A stretch of DNA of 64,000 bases from positions 34,297,299-34,361,298 of the forward strand of contig CM038728.1 of assembly GCA_021613375.1 (NCBI GenBank), in the 5' to 3' direction. Positions within the stretch are counted from its first letter, which is position 1; each line of letters starts with the position of its first letter. This document shows, piece by piece, positions 10,091 through 20,384 of the stretch. Both the position numbers and the translations under genes were made by a program. The notes below the pieces were generated by a model, which was not told the DNA's origin, did no database searches, and saw only the letters and a program-made list of their open reading frames with translations. Source of the stretch: Megaleporinus macrocephalus (lineage: Eukaryota > Chordata > Actinopteri > Characiformes > Anostomidae).

Positions 10091-10850
10091 CAAAATTAAG
10101 TAAATCATGAATTCTAGTAAGAGAAACCAAGGACCTCCACTCACTGACCACTGTATCAGCTCCACTGACCATACAGGACCTTCACTCACTGTCCACTGTA
10201 TCAGCTCCACTGACCATACAGGACCTCCACTCACTGTCCACTGTATCAGCTCCACTGACCATACAGGACCTCCACTCACTGTCCACTGTATCAGCTCCAC
10301 TGACCATACAGGACCTCCACTCACTGTCCACTGTATCAGCTCCACTGACCATACAGGACCTCCACTCACTGTCCACTGTATCAGCTCCACTGACCATACA
10401 GGACCTCCACTCACTGTCCACTGTATCAGCTCCACTGACCATACAGGACCTCCACTCACTGTCCACTGTATCAGCTCCACTGACCATACAGGACCTACAC
10501 TCACTGTCCACTGTATCAGCTCCACTGACCATACAGGAGCTCCAAGTACAGACTGTAGTTCATCTGATTCTCTGTATACTTTATTACTCTGTTCTTTAAT
10601 GATCAGGACCCCCACAGGACCCCCACAGAGCAGATACTATTATGGAGGTGGGTCATTCTCAGCACTGCAGTGACACTAACACCGTGATGGTGTGTTGTGC
10701 TGGTGTGAGTGGATCAGACACAGCAGTGCTGCTGCTGGAGTGTTTAAACACCTCAGTGTCACTGCTGGACTGAGAATTGTCCACCAACCAAAACTATCCA
10801 GAACACAACATCCTGTGATCAGCGTCCTGTGGTCAGTGTCCTGTGGTCAG
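10090..10850 (+). mobile_element. Dispersed family C element carrying a 45-bp minisatellite
   Basis: Non-repeat parts match a very abundant otophysan non-autonomous family that I recognise by phrases such as TTCTTTAATGATCAGGACC, CAGCACTGCAGTGACACTAA, GAGTGGATCAGACACAGCAG and GGACTGAGAATTGTCCACC. Related fragments occur at 20670-20705, 21680-22090, 23225-23310 and 26500-26615. The left part has been expanded into the 10125-10545 array and the centre into the arrays from 10800 on. It has no coding capacity. Confidence 0.7.
10125..10545. repeat. Minisatellite, 45-bp unit
   Basis: About nine near-identical units of TCACTGTCCACTGTATCAG followed by CTCCACTGACCATACAGGAC and CTCCAC. The 45-bp period (15 codons) produces overlapping open frames on both strands (for example 10070-10615 minus, repeating VWSVELIQWTVSGGP); these are artefacts. 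The same unit makes the smaller array at 21710-21985, inside another copy of the same element family. Confidence 0.95.
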
Positions 10851-11860
10851 CATCCTTTGGACAGCGTCCTGTGGGCAGCATCCCGTTGGCAGCATCCTGT
10901 GGGTGGCGTCCTGTGGGCTTTTTTAAGTTCAGTTGCGGTGTACACTAATTAAACTGCTACCAGACTGCTTCACTAATCCACCCACAGAGGAAAACCTAAA
11001 CCTAGAGACAGCCACTTCATATAAAGTGGGTAGCGTCCTGCGAGCAGTGTCCTGCAGGTAGTGTCCTGCCGGCAGCATCTTGTGGGCAGTGTCCTGTAGG
11101 TAGAGTCCTGTAGGTAGAGTCCTGTGAGCAGTGTCCTGCAGGTAGAGTCCTTCGAGCAGTGTCCTATGGGCAGTGTTCTGTGGACAGCATCCTTTGGACA
11201 GCATCCCGTTGGCAGCTTCCTGTGGGCAGCGTTCTGTGGGCATTCTAAGTTCAGTTGCGGTGTACACTAGTTGAACTGCTACCAGACTGCTTTACTAAAG
11301 ACAGCCACTTCATATAAAGTGGGAAGCGTCCTGTGGGCAGTGTCCGGCAGGTAGCGTCCTGTGGGCAGTGTCCGGCAGGTAGCGTCCTGTGGGCAGTGTC
11401 CTGCAGGTAGCGTCCTGCCGGCAGCATCTTGTGGGCAGTGTCCTGTAGGTAGAGTCCTGCAGGTAGAGTCCTGTGAGCAGTGTCCTACGGGCAGTGTTCT
11501 GTGGACAGCATCCTTTGGACAGCATCCTGTGGGCAGCGTCCTGTGGGCAGCATCCCATTGGCAGCTTCCTGTGGGCAGCGTCCTGTGGGCATTCTAAGTT
11601 CAGTTGCGGTGTACACTAGTTGAACTGCTACCAGACTGCTTTACTAAACCACCCACAGAGGAAAACCTAAACCTAGAGACAGCCACTTCATATAAAGTGG
11701 GAAGCGTCCTGTGGGCAGTGTCCTGCAGGTAGCGTCCTGTGGGCAGTGTCCTGCAGGTAGCGTCCTGTGGGCAGTGTCCTGCAGGTAGCGACCTGCCGGC
11801 AGCATCTTGTGGACAGCGTCCTGTAGGCAGTGACAAGAGACAGTCACTTTACATAAATTG
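10800..11860. repeat. 15/16-mer minisatellite in ~345-bp higher-order repeats
   Basis: Variants of GTCCTGTGGGCAGCAT (also CCTGCAGGTAGCGT and similar) form blocks at about 10805-10920, 11030-11245, 11325-11590 and 11700-11835. The blocks are separated by three copies of one spacer (AGTTCAGTTGCGGTGTACAC, then GAACTGCTACCAGACTGCTT and CCACTTCATATAAAGTGGG); the middle copy lacks an internal piece. Blocks plus spacers give higher-order units of roughly 345 bp. The seed is probably the GTGGGCAGCGTCCTGTG phrase in the centre of family C. Confidence 0.9.
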
Positions 11861-11869
11861 AGAGTGATT

Positions 11870-12550
11870 AGATTTAAGACCTTTAAGCTTTAAACAAGTT
11901 ATTAGTATCAGGCAGCTGCCAGCATGTTTAGTCTAGCTGCGCTGCCCTGTAACTCCTCTCCTCCGAAGAGCGGCGAGAGAGTTTGTTTTGATCTAGCCGA
12001 GTGAGATAAACCTAGCTGCTTAATTTTTCTCAGGGGCTTTAGAGCTTCATCTAGTAAAGAGAACATCAATTGCTCGCTCTTCTCGCTGCCAAGAGAGCCA
12101 TGTCACCCGCATCAATCACGCGGCGGGGGCTGCGGCCGTTTATTAATGCAGAGCATTATGTATATGAGCTGTTTGTCTTTCTTTTTTTTTTTTTTTTGTA
12201 TTTACACCGATCGTATAAGTTCATCGTACCTTTGACACTGAAGGAGCACCATCGTCGTGTTGTTTATGACACAGCGATAGGAGCGGCCTTAATGTTAATT
12301 GATGGCGCTGTTACTCATCGGCTAAAAGCCGTCTATATTTATACGCCGGCCCGGCACACTCAGACTAATAGCGATTGCTTTCTGCCACCCGTCCTTGGGA
12401 GGATGCCGGGAATGCAGAAAGAGGGTAAGAAGTATCATCTTAATGCCTAAAAAGCCACACTATATCTCAGCAGGAAGGATATGCCCTGGCTTTTATGCAT
12501 TAGTACCACGCTAGCTAGCACACGCCATACTCAGCTTACAGAGACGTCCA
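11870..12550. promoter_or_regulatory. Strong candidate conserved non-coding element
   Basis: Unique block with CpG-rich and homeodomain-like content: ATCAATCACGCGGCGG, TTATTAATGCAGAGCATTA, CTTAATGTTAATTGATGG, and CGGCTAAAAGCCG, an inverted repeat (CGGCT/AGCCG). A T-tract lies at 12181-12197. The 126-codon frame at 12070-12450 passes through the T-tract (giving a Phe run) and has no domain, so I reject it as a gene. Dense motif content and isolation between repeats argue for a developmental enhancer; conservation is inferred. Confidence 0.5.
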
Positions 12551-12635
12551 GATCATGTAGATGGACCAACATCAGCAAACTATTATGCACACGTCTACAG
12601 GAAGGATCGCTGATGGGCTGCTGTCCAGACTGACT

Positions 12636-12636
<1 letters not shown>

Positions 12637-12691
<55 letters not shown>
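12637..12691. repeat. (CA)n microsatellite
   Basis: About 27 uninterrupted CA dinucleotides. Confidence 0.98.
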
Positions 12692-12692
<1 letters not shown>

Positions 12693-12724
12693 GGGTTTGT
12701 TTTTATGCTAAGTCAGTACCTGGA

Positions 12725-12755
12725 AGGGTACCATGGTTACCATGGTAAAACATGT
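12725..12755. promoter_or_regulatory. RFX X-box-like palindrome
   Basis: The string GGTACCATGGTTACCATGGT contains GTTACCATGGTAAA, one base from the RFX X-box consensus GTNRCC-N(0-3)-RGYAAC. It lies just after the CA microsatellite and before repeat family D-like sequence (GACTTACGTTGGAAGTGAA). It could equally be a chance palindrome. Confidence 0.3.
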
Positions 12756-12879
12756 TTGTATGTAAAATATTCTGGTTTCATTGACTTACGTTGGAAGTGA
12801 AATCACATTTTGACCTCTCCTGTGCAGTTGCTATAGATACTTGTTTTTGTAGATATTTGTTTTTCTTTGGATGGCGACC

Positions 12880-13760
12880 ACATGGTGCTTGAACGTTTGT
12901 GAACCCTTTAGAATTTTCCATATTTCTACAGAAATATGATTTAAAACACAATCCCAGTGCTAAAAGTAAATTCTTAAATTCAAGCAAATATGTAGGTAAA
13001 AATACTATTCCTTTTATTTTAGGGAAATAATCTAATATTACAAATCATATCTCCACCAATTTAAGACCACTGTTACTCCACCTAAAGGTGGTACACCAAC
13101 AAAGATCACTCCAAGAGCAAAGTGTGTAATTGTCCATGAGGTCACTAAGAAATCAGCTGGTCACAGTGGCTGAGGTTAATATACATTAGGCCAACATCAG
13201 GAGAACACTGACCAACAATGGTGTGCATGGCTGGGTTGCAAGGAGAAGCTCACTGGCCTCCAGAAAGATCATCACTGCCGGCTCCAACCAAAAGGCTATT
13301 GGAACAATGTTTTGAGGACAGATGAGACCAAAATTAATGGTTTAAATGAGAAGTATCATGTCTGGAGAAAGGAAAACACTGCATTCCAGCATAAAAGTTT
13401 CATCCCGTCAGTGAAACATGACTTGTGGGAGTTTGAGCCTGTTTTGCTACAGGAACAGTGTTCCATCATTGATGGAACAATAAATTCTGAAATATTCCAA
13501 CAAACTCTGAAGGAAAGTATCAGGACATCTGTCTGTGAACTGGATCTCAAAAGAACGTGGGTCCTACAGCAGGACATCGACCCTAAACACACAAGCAGTT
13601 CTACCAAAGACGGTTAAAGAAGAATGTTAAATATTTTGTGTCCAGACCTTAATCCTATAGAGATGTTGGAGTTGAAGTGAGCAGCTCTTGTGAAGAAGTC
13701 CACCAACATCCCAGAATTGGAGCTCTCTTTGGAGTAACGTGATACTGAAAGTATAGCTTC
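12880..13760 (+). mobile_element. Degraded Tc1-like transposon
   Basis: Sequence from about 12885 (GGTGCTTGAACGTTTGTGAA) resembles a fish Tc1-family terminus. Decayed 5' coding sequence follows (GGTACACCAACAAAGATCACT, GGCCAACATCAGGAGAAC) and then the transposase catalytic part described at 13309-13735. Internal deletions have shortened the gene. Right terminal sequence was not identified. Confidence 0.7.
13309..13735 (+). pseudogene. Tc1-like transposase catalytic-domain relic
   Basis: The frame reads RTDETKIN at 13315-13338, matching the first-Asp block (W-S-D-E-T-K) of Tc1 transposases. It continues NEKYHVWRKENTAFQHKS, FIPSVKH and then WVLQQDIDPKHTSS, the second-Asp block (Asp codon at 13573). 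After a stop and a frame change, LCPDLNPIE and ELELSLE-like residues carry the Glu-containing third block. The spacing shows that all three DDE blocks were once present, but the glycine-rich segment after VKH is scrambled and several stops and shifts intervene, so it is inactive. Confidence 0.8.
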
Positions 13761-14740
13761 ACACACTTTTACCCTTACATATATACATACTGGCCACTTA
13801 TATCTATACATAATTGAACCAGGTATAATATTTTAGTCTCATTTTTTTAAACTGGGTTCAGTTTATCTTCTTTTAGAAGGAGATTATATATACAACACTG
13901 ATTAGAGGAGTTCCTGAGAACATGTGGCTCCAAACAACCACCTGAAAGACCTGCTAGATCCACCAACACTGTCCCCCTATCAGATAAACAGCATCCTATG
14001 TGATCTTACCTAGAGTGGAGAACATCCACAGGCGTTTCTGTCCATCCTTCCACTGTGAGAAGAGACCTCAGTGCTGAAGAACCTTCTCCTGAATGTTAGC
14101 CCAGTTTTTATTCGGGTTTTACTACAAACTCAGGCCCTAAAAAGGCACCAAAAACAAGCATCCACAAAAACACAGTGACGGTGATGGGAAGATATATGAG
14201 TTTAATTTCTGGAGGGCGCTAACATAGGCACGTTATGAACCAGAGACAATCAGGATGCTAAATTAAGGCTGGGTTTTGGAGAAGTAAGAGCGCCGCGCTA
14301 CGCCGATTTGGACCATATAAATTTAAAACACACTCGCTCTCGCACCGAAACATATTTCAAATATTTCCCAGTCTAAAAATAGTGCGCAATATCAGTCTAA
14401 ACAAAATAGGGCTTTGAGTGCAGTAGGCCTCTCCAGAATGAAAATCCATTCTAATCCCCACCGATTCCCCTGGGTGCGTGTGTCATGGTTGCCCCCACTG
14501 CTTTACAGAGGGGGCTTGATCCTCTTAGTTCCCTGAATGTTATGTTTGTTGGCTGCATCTCCAAGAATACGCAGGCAGACCCAGAGAACGAATTGGTGAG
14601 ATGAGGCTGGCGCTTCCCAATATAATGAACTTTCTTCTTAGCTCCCCAATGGAGGATCCATACTTAACACAGCCTGCTGGCTTTATTTATGGGTTCCGAT
14701 GGAGGAGTAGTAAGATTAGGACTGTCGTACCAACCGCCAC
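13760..14740. other. Unique spacer with possible Tc1 scraps
   Basis: Around 13995-14085 the phrases GAGTGGAGAACATCCACAGG and CCATCCTTCCACTGTGAGA resemble Tc1-type transposase-gene sequence, but too little is left to assign. The rest, including 14260-14740, shows no gene, array or clear element ends. Confidence 0.4.
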
Positions 14741-14744
14741 ATCT

Positions 14745-15160
14745 GTGGTACTGAGAACATCTCACTGGTTGAGGGAGGAACAGGTTCAGTTCAATTCCAG
14801 CAAATTCTGAAAGTGAACATCACAGCGTCTGTAAAAAACTGGAGGCGAAAAGAAGATAATGATCCTAAACACACCCTAAAATCCACACTGGACTAAATCA
14901 AGTGGTGCAGGTTTAGTCACAGTCCTCCAACCTAAACATGATCAAATATATGTGGACCCACAAACTAAAAGGAGCCCACAAATCTCACAACACTCGTAGC
15001 CTTCATATTTTATTCTCTTCTTCTTGTTCTCAAATATTCATAACTTTTTGTTTCAGTATTCAGCATATTTCAAAGTTGGAAAAATGAACTATTATCGCAC
15101 ACACTGCAAACACTGGTGGGCCATGAAGCACATTCTGGTGGTCCGCAGGCCTGTCTTTAT
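14745..15160 (+). mobile_element. Degraded Tc1-like fragment, copy 1 of a pair
   Basis: Shares with 16436-16925 the ordered strings ACTGAGAACATCTCACTG, TGAGGGAGGAACAGGTTCAG, AATGATCCTAAACACACCC, GTCCTCCAACCTAAACAT and TGCAAACACTGGTGGGCCAT. The AATGATCCTAAACACACCC and CCAACCTAAACAT parts correspond to the second-Asp (D-x-D-P-K-H-T) and third-block (D-L-N) regions of a Tc1-like transposase gene. This copy is internally deleted relative to copy 2 and has no usable frame. Confidence 0.7.
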
Positions 15161-15289
15161 CTCAGGGATGCTTTTTTCTGCTAATATTAATACCAATACC
15201 TGAACTCTGGACACTGGCCAATGGTGAGTACCAATCTGACACCAGTGCTTTATCTGTCTTCCAGTTAAAATCTATACACTCAACTATCT

Positions 15290-15600
15290 GGAATTCATTC
15301 ATTCAACTGCTTTTCCTTCTGGGCTGTGAGGGGGCGCTGGAGCCCATCCCATTGCTTATTGGGCAGAAGGCAAGAAACCCTAACCCTAACCCTAACCCTA
15401 ACCACCAACACATTGACACACAACTCTCAAACTTGGTGGGGCAATCAAGCATCTCCAATGGACTACCTGTCTTAGAACTGTGGGAGGAAAGCCATGCAGA
15501 CACTGGGAGACCAAATAAACTCCACAAAGTGAGGACCTTAGTTACCCGGGACTCAAACCCAGATCCTTACCGCCATCCTGACCATGACACGTGCTGATAC
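15290..15600 (+). repeat. Dispersed family Z copy with telomere-like repeats inside
   Basis: The layout matches a very common fish interspersed repeat: CTGTGAGGGGGCGCTGGAGC, CCCATCCCATTGCTTATTGG, GAACTGTGGGAGGAAAGCC, ATGCAGACACTGGGAGA, CAAATAAACTCCACAAAG and GGACTCAAACCCAGATCC. Where other copies have the 'gaggtggggtacaccatggac' region, this copy carries AACCCT repeats at 15376-15403. Overlapping frames on both strands are artefacts. Confidence 0.75.
15376..15403. repeat. Interstitial telomere-like repeat (AACCCT)4
   Basis: Four perfect AACCCT units plus AACC, i.e. vertebrate TTAGGG repeats on the minus strand. Embedded in family Z, not at a visible rearrangement junction. Confidence 0.95.
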
Positions 15601-16430
15601 TTGGTCAATATCTCTGCTACCTTGACCAGTACAGTGAGTAGAAGCTAAACTGGTTTCCAATATTTCCAACAAGTTAGATTAGTTTATTATTTCTGTACAG
15701 TTCTAGAGTAAAAACACAGAACATCATGCAAACGTATGGCCAACGCAAGAGGTTTGAGCTCTTAGATAACTTTCACCCAAGACCTCAGACCTTAATCAGC
15801 TCGTTAACACTATGGCTTGTTCACCATCATCATTAGGAAAGGCGGGAGCTGTGTCTGAAATTGTCTACTTCTGTACTACACAGTACGAGAGAGCAGTAGG
15901 TGAGCACAGTAGGTTTGAATATGAAGAAACACCTGGTCCCTGGAATCAGCAGCTATGAGCTTCTTATAGCCGCTGCCCAGCACTCTGATCATTAACTGAT
16001 GTCCATAAAGCAGGGGAAGCTATAAGAAGATATCAGAGTGTGTTCAGGTAGCAGGTTCCTCAGTTCCTAATGTAAGAAATGCAGTTAACAGGAACGCTGG
16101 AGGTCGAGTTGAGGTCTGAAAGACGAAGAAAACTTTCTAAAAGAACTGCTTGTGGCTGGAAAGACAAATTAGAAGCATCTGCAGACCTGTAGTCTCAGGA
16201 ATGGAGCTGCACTGGTCTACTCTGGAAGAGAATCATCAGAAGAAAACCTTTCCTGCATCCTCACCACAAAATTTAGGGTCAGATGTTTTCAAAAAATCAT
16301 CTAAACAAGTCCTGCTGCTAAAACTTTTTAAGTATGTTTAGAGCAAAAAGGAGAGCAGAACTCATAAAGAGAACAGCAATTTAACTGTTAGGCACAGTGA
16401 TAGATCATTCATACTCTGCTCGTATTGCAG
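15600..16430. other. Unique spacer with a MITE-like scrap
   Basis: Near 15850-15905, GTGTCTGAAATTGTCTACT and ACACAGTACGAGAGAGCAG resemble the 8439-8537 element. The rest shows no gene, element or array. The 63-codon frame at 16150-16341 has no recognisable domain. Confidence 0.4.
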
Positions 16431-16435
16431 CCAGT

Positions 16436-16925
16436 GGGACTGAGAACATCTCACTGCCTGAGGGAGGAACAGGTTCAGTTAAATTCCAGCAAGTTGAAAG
16501 TGAAGATCACAGCATCTGTAAAAAGCTAGAGGTGAAAATAGGATAATGATCCTAAACACACCCTAAAATCCACAGTGGACTAAATCAAGTAGCGCATGTT
16601 TAGCCACAGTCCTCCAACCTAAACATCACTAAACCCAAAAACTCAAAGGAGCCCCCAATACTAGAAGCCTTTTGTGAGGAAGAATACATGAAAATCCCCC
16701 AAATCATATTTTACTCTTTTAGTTATTTACAGAAACAGACTAGGCATACCCAAACATTTGCATGCTACTGAATTTACTTTGGTCTTGTTCTCAAATTATC
16801 TTAACTTTTATTGTAGTTTCAGTATTTTACTACATTTCCAATTGTACTAAAATTGATTAATTGCACACACTGCAAACACTGGTGGGCCATGAAGCACCTT
16901 CTAGTGGTCCACAGGCCTGAACTTA
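16436..16925 (+). mobile_element. Degraded Tc1-like fragment, copy 2 of a pair
   Basis: Fuller copy of the sequence at 14745-15160. It retains AGAAGCCTTTTGTGAGGAAG (residues E-A-F-C-E-E near the transposase C-terminus), GAAAATCCCCCAAATC, and a right-terminal region ACCCAAACATTTGCATGCTA like that of a common fish Tc1-type element. It continues into the shared TGCAAACACTGGTGGGCCAT segment and stops near the family Z sequence at 17000. Non-coding. Confidence 0.75.
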
Positions 16926-16999
16926 GGGGGAGACAGTAGTATGTAATAGGCTGTAACTCATATACACGTCATAAACATGTACATAAGATTAACTTAATC

Positions 17000-18575
17000 A
17001 ATAAACGAAAAGCAGATCTCTGGGGGGCACTGGAGCCAAACCCACCACTATACACCACCATACTAACCACTACACCACCGTACTAACTACTACACCACCA
17101 TACTAACCACTACACCACCATACTAACCACTAAACCACCATACTGACCACTACACCACCATACTGACCACTACACCACCATACTAACCACTACACCACCA
17201 TACTAACCACTACACCACCATCCTAACCACTACACCACCATACTAAATACTACACCACCATACTAACCACTACACCACCATACTAACCACTACACCACCA
17301 TACTAACCACTACACCACCGTACTGACCACTACACCACCGTACTAACCACTACACCACCGTACTGACCACTACACCGCCGTACTGACCACTACACCACCA
17401 TACTAACCACTACACCACCATACTGACCACTACACCACCATACTGACCACTACACCACCATACTAACCACTACACCACCATCCTAACCACTACACCACCA
17501 TACTAACCACTACACCACCATACTAACTACTACACCACCATACTAACCACTACACCACCATACTAACCACTACACCACCATACTAACCACTACACCACCG
17601 TACTGACCACTACACCACCGTACTAACCACTACACCACCGTACTGACCACTACACCACCATACTAACCACTACACCACCGTACTAACCACTACACCACCA
17701 TACTAACCACTACACCACCATACTGACCACTACACCACCGTGCTAACCACTACACCACCATACTAACCACTACACCACCATCCTAACCACTACACCACCA
17801 TACTAAATACTACACCACCATACTAACCACTACACCACCATACTAACCACTACACCACCATACTAACCACTACACAACCGTACTGACCACTACACCACCG
17901 TACTGACCACTACACCGCCGTACTGACCACTACACCACCATACTAACCACTACACCACCATACTGACCACTACACCACCATACTGACCACTACACCACCA
18001 TACTAACCACTACACCACCATACTAACCACTACACCACCATACTAACCACTACACCACCATACTAACCACTACACCACCGTACTGACCACTACACCACCG
18101 TACTGACCACTACACCACCGTACTAACCACTACACCACCGTACTGACCACTACACCACCATACTAACCACTACACCACCATACTAACCACTACACCACCG
18201 TACTGACCACTACACCACCGTACTAACCACTACACCACCGTACTAACCACTACACCACCATACTAAACACTACACCACCATACTAACCACTACACCACCG
18301 TACTAACCACTACACCACCGTACTGACCACTACACCACCATACTAACCACTACACCACCATACTAACCATTACACCACCATACTAACCACTACACCACCG
18401 TACTGACCACTACACCACCATACTAACCACTACACCACCGTACTAACCACTACACCACCGTACTAACCACTACACCACCATACTAACTACTACACCACCA
18501 TACTAACCACTACACCACCATACTAACCACTACACCACCGTACTGACCACTACACCACCGTGCTAACCACATTCA
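17000..18575 (+). repeat. 20-bp minisatellite array in family Z, array 1
   Basis: About 77 units of TACTAACCACTACACCACCA from 17030 to 18572. The register stays exactly 20 bp throughout, with no insertions or deletions from about 17060 on. Variation is mainly A/G at unit position 5 (TACTRACC) and at the last base (CACCR), with rare TCCTAACC and CACCGCCG. The preceding CTGGGGGGCACTGGAGCC is family Z sequence; the family's usual tail (GCTAACCACT-CACCACCGTG type) is the evident seed. A ~540-bp higher-order period is suggested by the CACCGCCG variants at 17374 and 17914. Confidence 0.97.
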
Positions 18576-18639
18576 GATCAAAATGTCTTTATAATTATAA
18601 ATATAGACACTGAGTTAGGTGTCCATATATTTTTCTCCT

Positions 18640-19560
18640 ATTTTTCTATTTAAAAATCTTTACGTAACTTCTGTAGCATTTGCCGTGACGACCATCTGTG
18701 TCTCACTGTAACAGATGGCCATAGTATGTAAGAAACACCTCCTATGACTAACAGCATATCAACACTAAACAGCATCACTTAATAAATTTGTGTAAAGCAA
18801 GCACTCTATATACTACTGCTGAGTGAGTAAACCCAAGCGTGTGATCATGAGATCGTGCCCTGTACGTTTATTTATTTATTTATTTTTATGATACAGCAAG
18901 CAGACCGCTATGCTACCTGTAGATGCAGGTAAGATAGAAATTCAGTCCCGCGTCTCACTTCTGATTGTGCGTGTGAGTGACGGGCAGCGCCTTGCCTGTG
19001 TCTTCCCCTCCCACGCTGTAATCGACTTGGCTGGAGTGTCTGTGCGTCTGTGTCGGTGTCTTCCTTAAATGGCTATTAATTAGCATTAGCGAGAGCAGTC
19101 TGCTCACACCTCGCCTCTCTTAATCCAGAGCGAGTGGCTTTCGTGAATCCATTAGCCACGGCATGGAAGTCGCGGCGGCTCCAGAGTCAATTGCTTTATT
19201 CATGCCGCACTGCCAATTTCGAGAGGCTCGGCTTTGACACTGTTGACAGCCAGACGAAAACAAAAACATCAAAAGGATCCAGCTGCTTTGAAATATCGGG
19301 GCCTAGTTTGATTGATTTCACACGTGTCGTTGCGTCATAATCGTAATTGTTGGTCCTTAACCTTTTTCGGATTTATTATTCGATGCCGCCGTGACTCATT
19401 GTCGGCTCGCTCATTTGCATTTTGTTTACTGAGCCTTTAGTCAAATTTCTAAGGGCGATTTTTTTTATAAAAACAAAGCGTTGTGTTTATTCATGACAGA
19501 CAATTAATAATATCAGGCAGCCTCTCTGTTAGGACTGATATCAGTGTATAAGGAGGGATG
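18640..19560. promoter_or_regulatory. Strong candidate conserved non-coding block
   Basis: Long unique stretch with enhancer-like sequence, especially 19050-19480: GGCTATTAATTAGCATTAGC (homeodomain palindrome), CTCTCTTAATCCAGAGCGAG (TAATCC, bicoid/Otx-type), CCATTAGCC, AAACATCAAAAGGATCC (TCF/LEF-like CATCAAAAGG), CTCATTTGCATTTTG (octamer-like ATTTGCAT), plus a TTTA microsatellite at 18867-18886. The 68-codon frame at 19134-19340 has no domain. Conservation is inferred from composition only. Confidence 0.5.
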
Positions 19561-19591
19561 GGGGGAGTACTTACAGATGTGGGTCCAGTGG

Positions 19592-20092
19592 TTAATAAGC
19601 TTCACCAGAATATATTTCTTGTAGACCAGGTAGGTGTGGCCTAGTGTCACCTGCAGGCCTCAGAAGGGGCTCCCGTTCCAGGGTACACCGCCATGTGGGC
19701 CTCTGAACTGTGGAACTGGACCCCATCGCCTCGGGCAGCCGCATGCCGACGTGCTCCAGCACCGCTGGACCAATGACCTTGTCAAAGTCGTGCTCCTGGG
19801 AGAAAAGCCACCTCCTGCATGAATTCTGGAGTTGATGAGCCAGGATGGAGGGCTGGTCAAACTCACCGAGTGTCAGCGTCCAAAAGCGCTGACGGTGTCG
19901 TTCCAGGGACTGACCGACCCTCCGCAGGACCACAACTCTTTTCATACTCCAGCTGCGACTGCATGGGGAGCTGTTGAGCAGCTCCAGCAGCCCACTCCTT
20001 TTTCAGCCACCCACTGTGACCCACCGCATGTTCTGAGAGCTCCATGCGGCCCTCTTGCCTGGAGTTCTGAAGGGCTGCAGCAAATATCATAG
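19592..20092 (-). pseudogene. Retrotransposon Gag relic with SCAN-like domain
   Basis: The minus strand carries two overlapping frames, 20090-19863 and 19945-19592, that join by a frameshift around 19900-19945. The second (117 codons) contains, at about residues 36-71, SCRRWLFSQEHDFDKVIG followed by AVLEHVGMRLP. This follows the SCAN-domain pattern L-x-x-x-C-x-x-W-L-x-P-E-x-x-(T/S)-K-x-x-I-x-x-x-V-L-E-x-F-x-x-x-L-P. SCAN domains are known to derive from the Gag capsid of Gmr1-like Gypsy/Ty3 elements, which occur in fish; fish SCAN-like zinc-finger genes are the alternative. The upstream frame supplies a Gln/Ala-rich N-terminal part. No protease, reverse transcriptase or zinc knuckle is seen nearby, so it is a truncated fragment. 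The domain call is by eye. Confidence 0.5.
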
Positions 20093-20099
20093 GACTTGC

Positions 20100-20380
20100 G
20101 GACCCTCATCCTGCCCTTCAGCTAACATCTCAGCGGGGTCTAGTTCTGCAGGTCAAGGAAGCCTTGATGCTGGGTCTGTTAAAGGCTGTTGAAGGCCTTG
20201 ATCACTTCTCCAAAGGGGGAAGATTCCAGGATGGTGTAGGCTTCCCAGGTGTCAGCACCAGTGCGAACAACCCAAAGAGGGGGGCGGGGGGTGGGGGAGC
20301 AATGGAAGCTGAGGTTTCTTTGAGCACCCTTCAGATCAGTAAGAGCTTAAGCAGGAAAAAGCCTTAAAATTGTGGCTGAA
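20100..20380. other. Flank of the Gag relic, unassigned
   Basis: Possibly the 5' continuation of the retroelement on the minus strand, but no coding block or LTR end is recognised. G-rich run near 20279-20300. Confidence 0.3.
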
Positions 20381-20384
20381 CATA

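Noticed and set aside
10070..10673. Open frames of 181 and 188 codons on opposite strands
   Set aside because: 45-bp unit (15 codons) keeps frames open on both strands; not a gene.
17030..18572. CRISPR array (regular short direct repeats)
   Set aside because: Units are contiguous 20-mers without unique spacers, in vertebrate-type DNA with fish transposons; it is a minisatellite.
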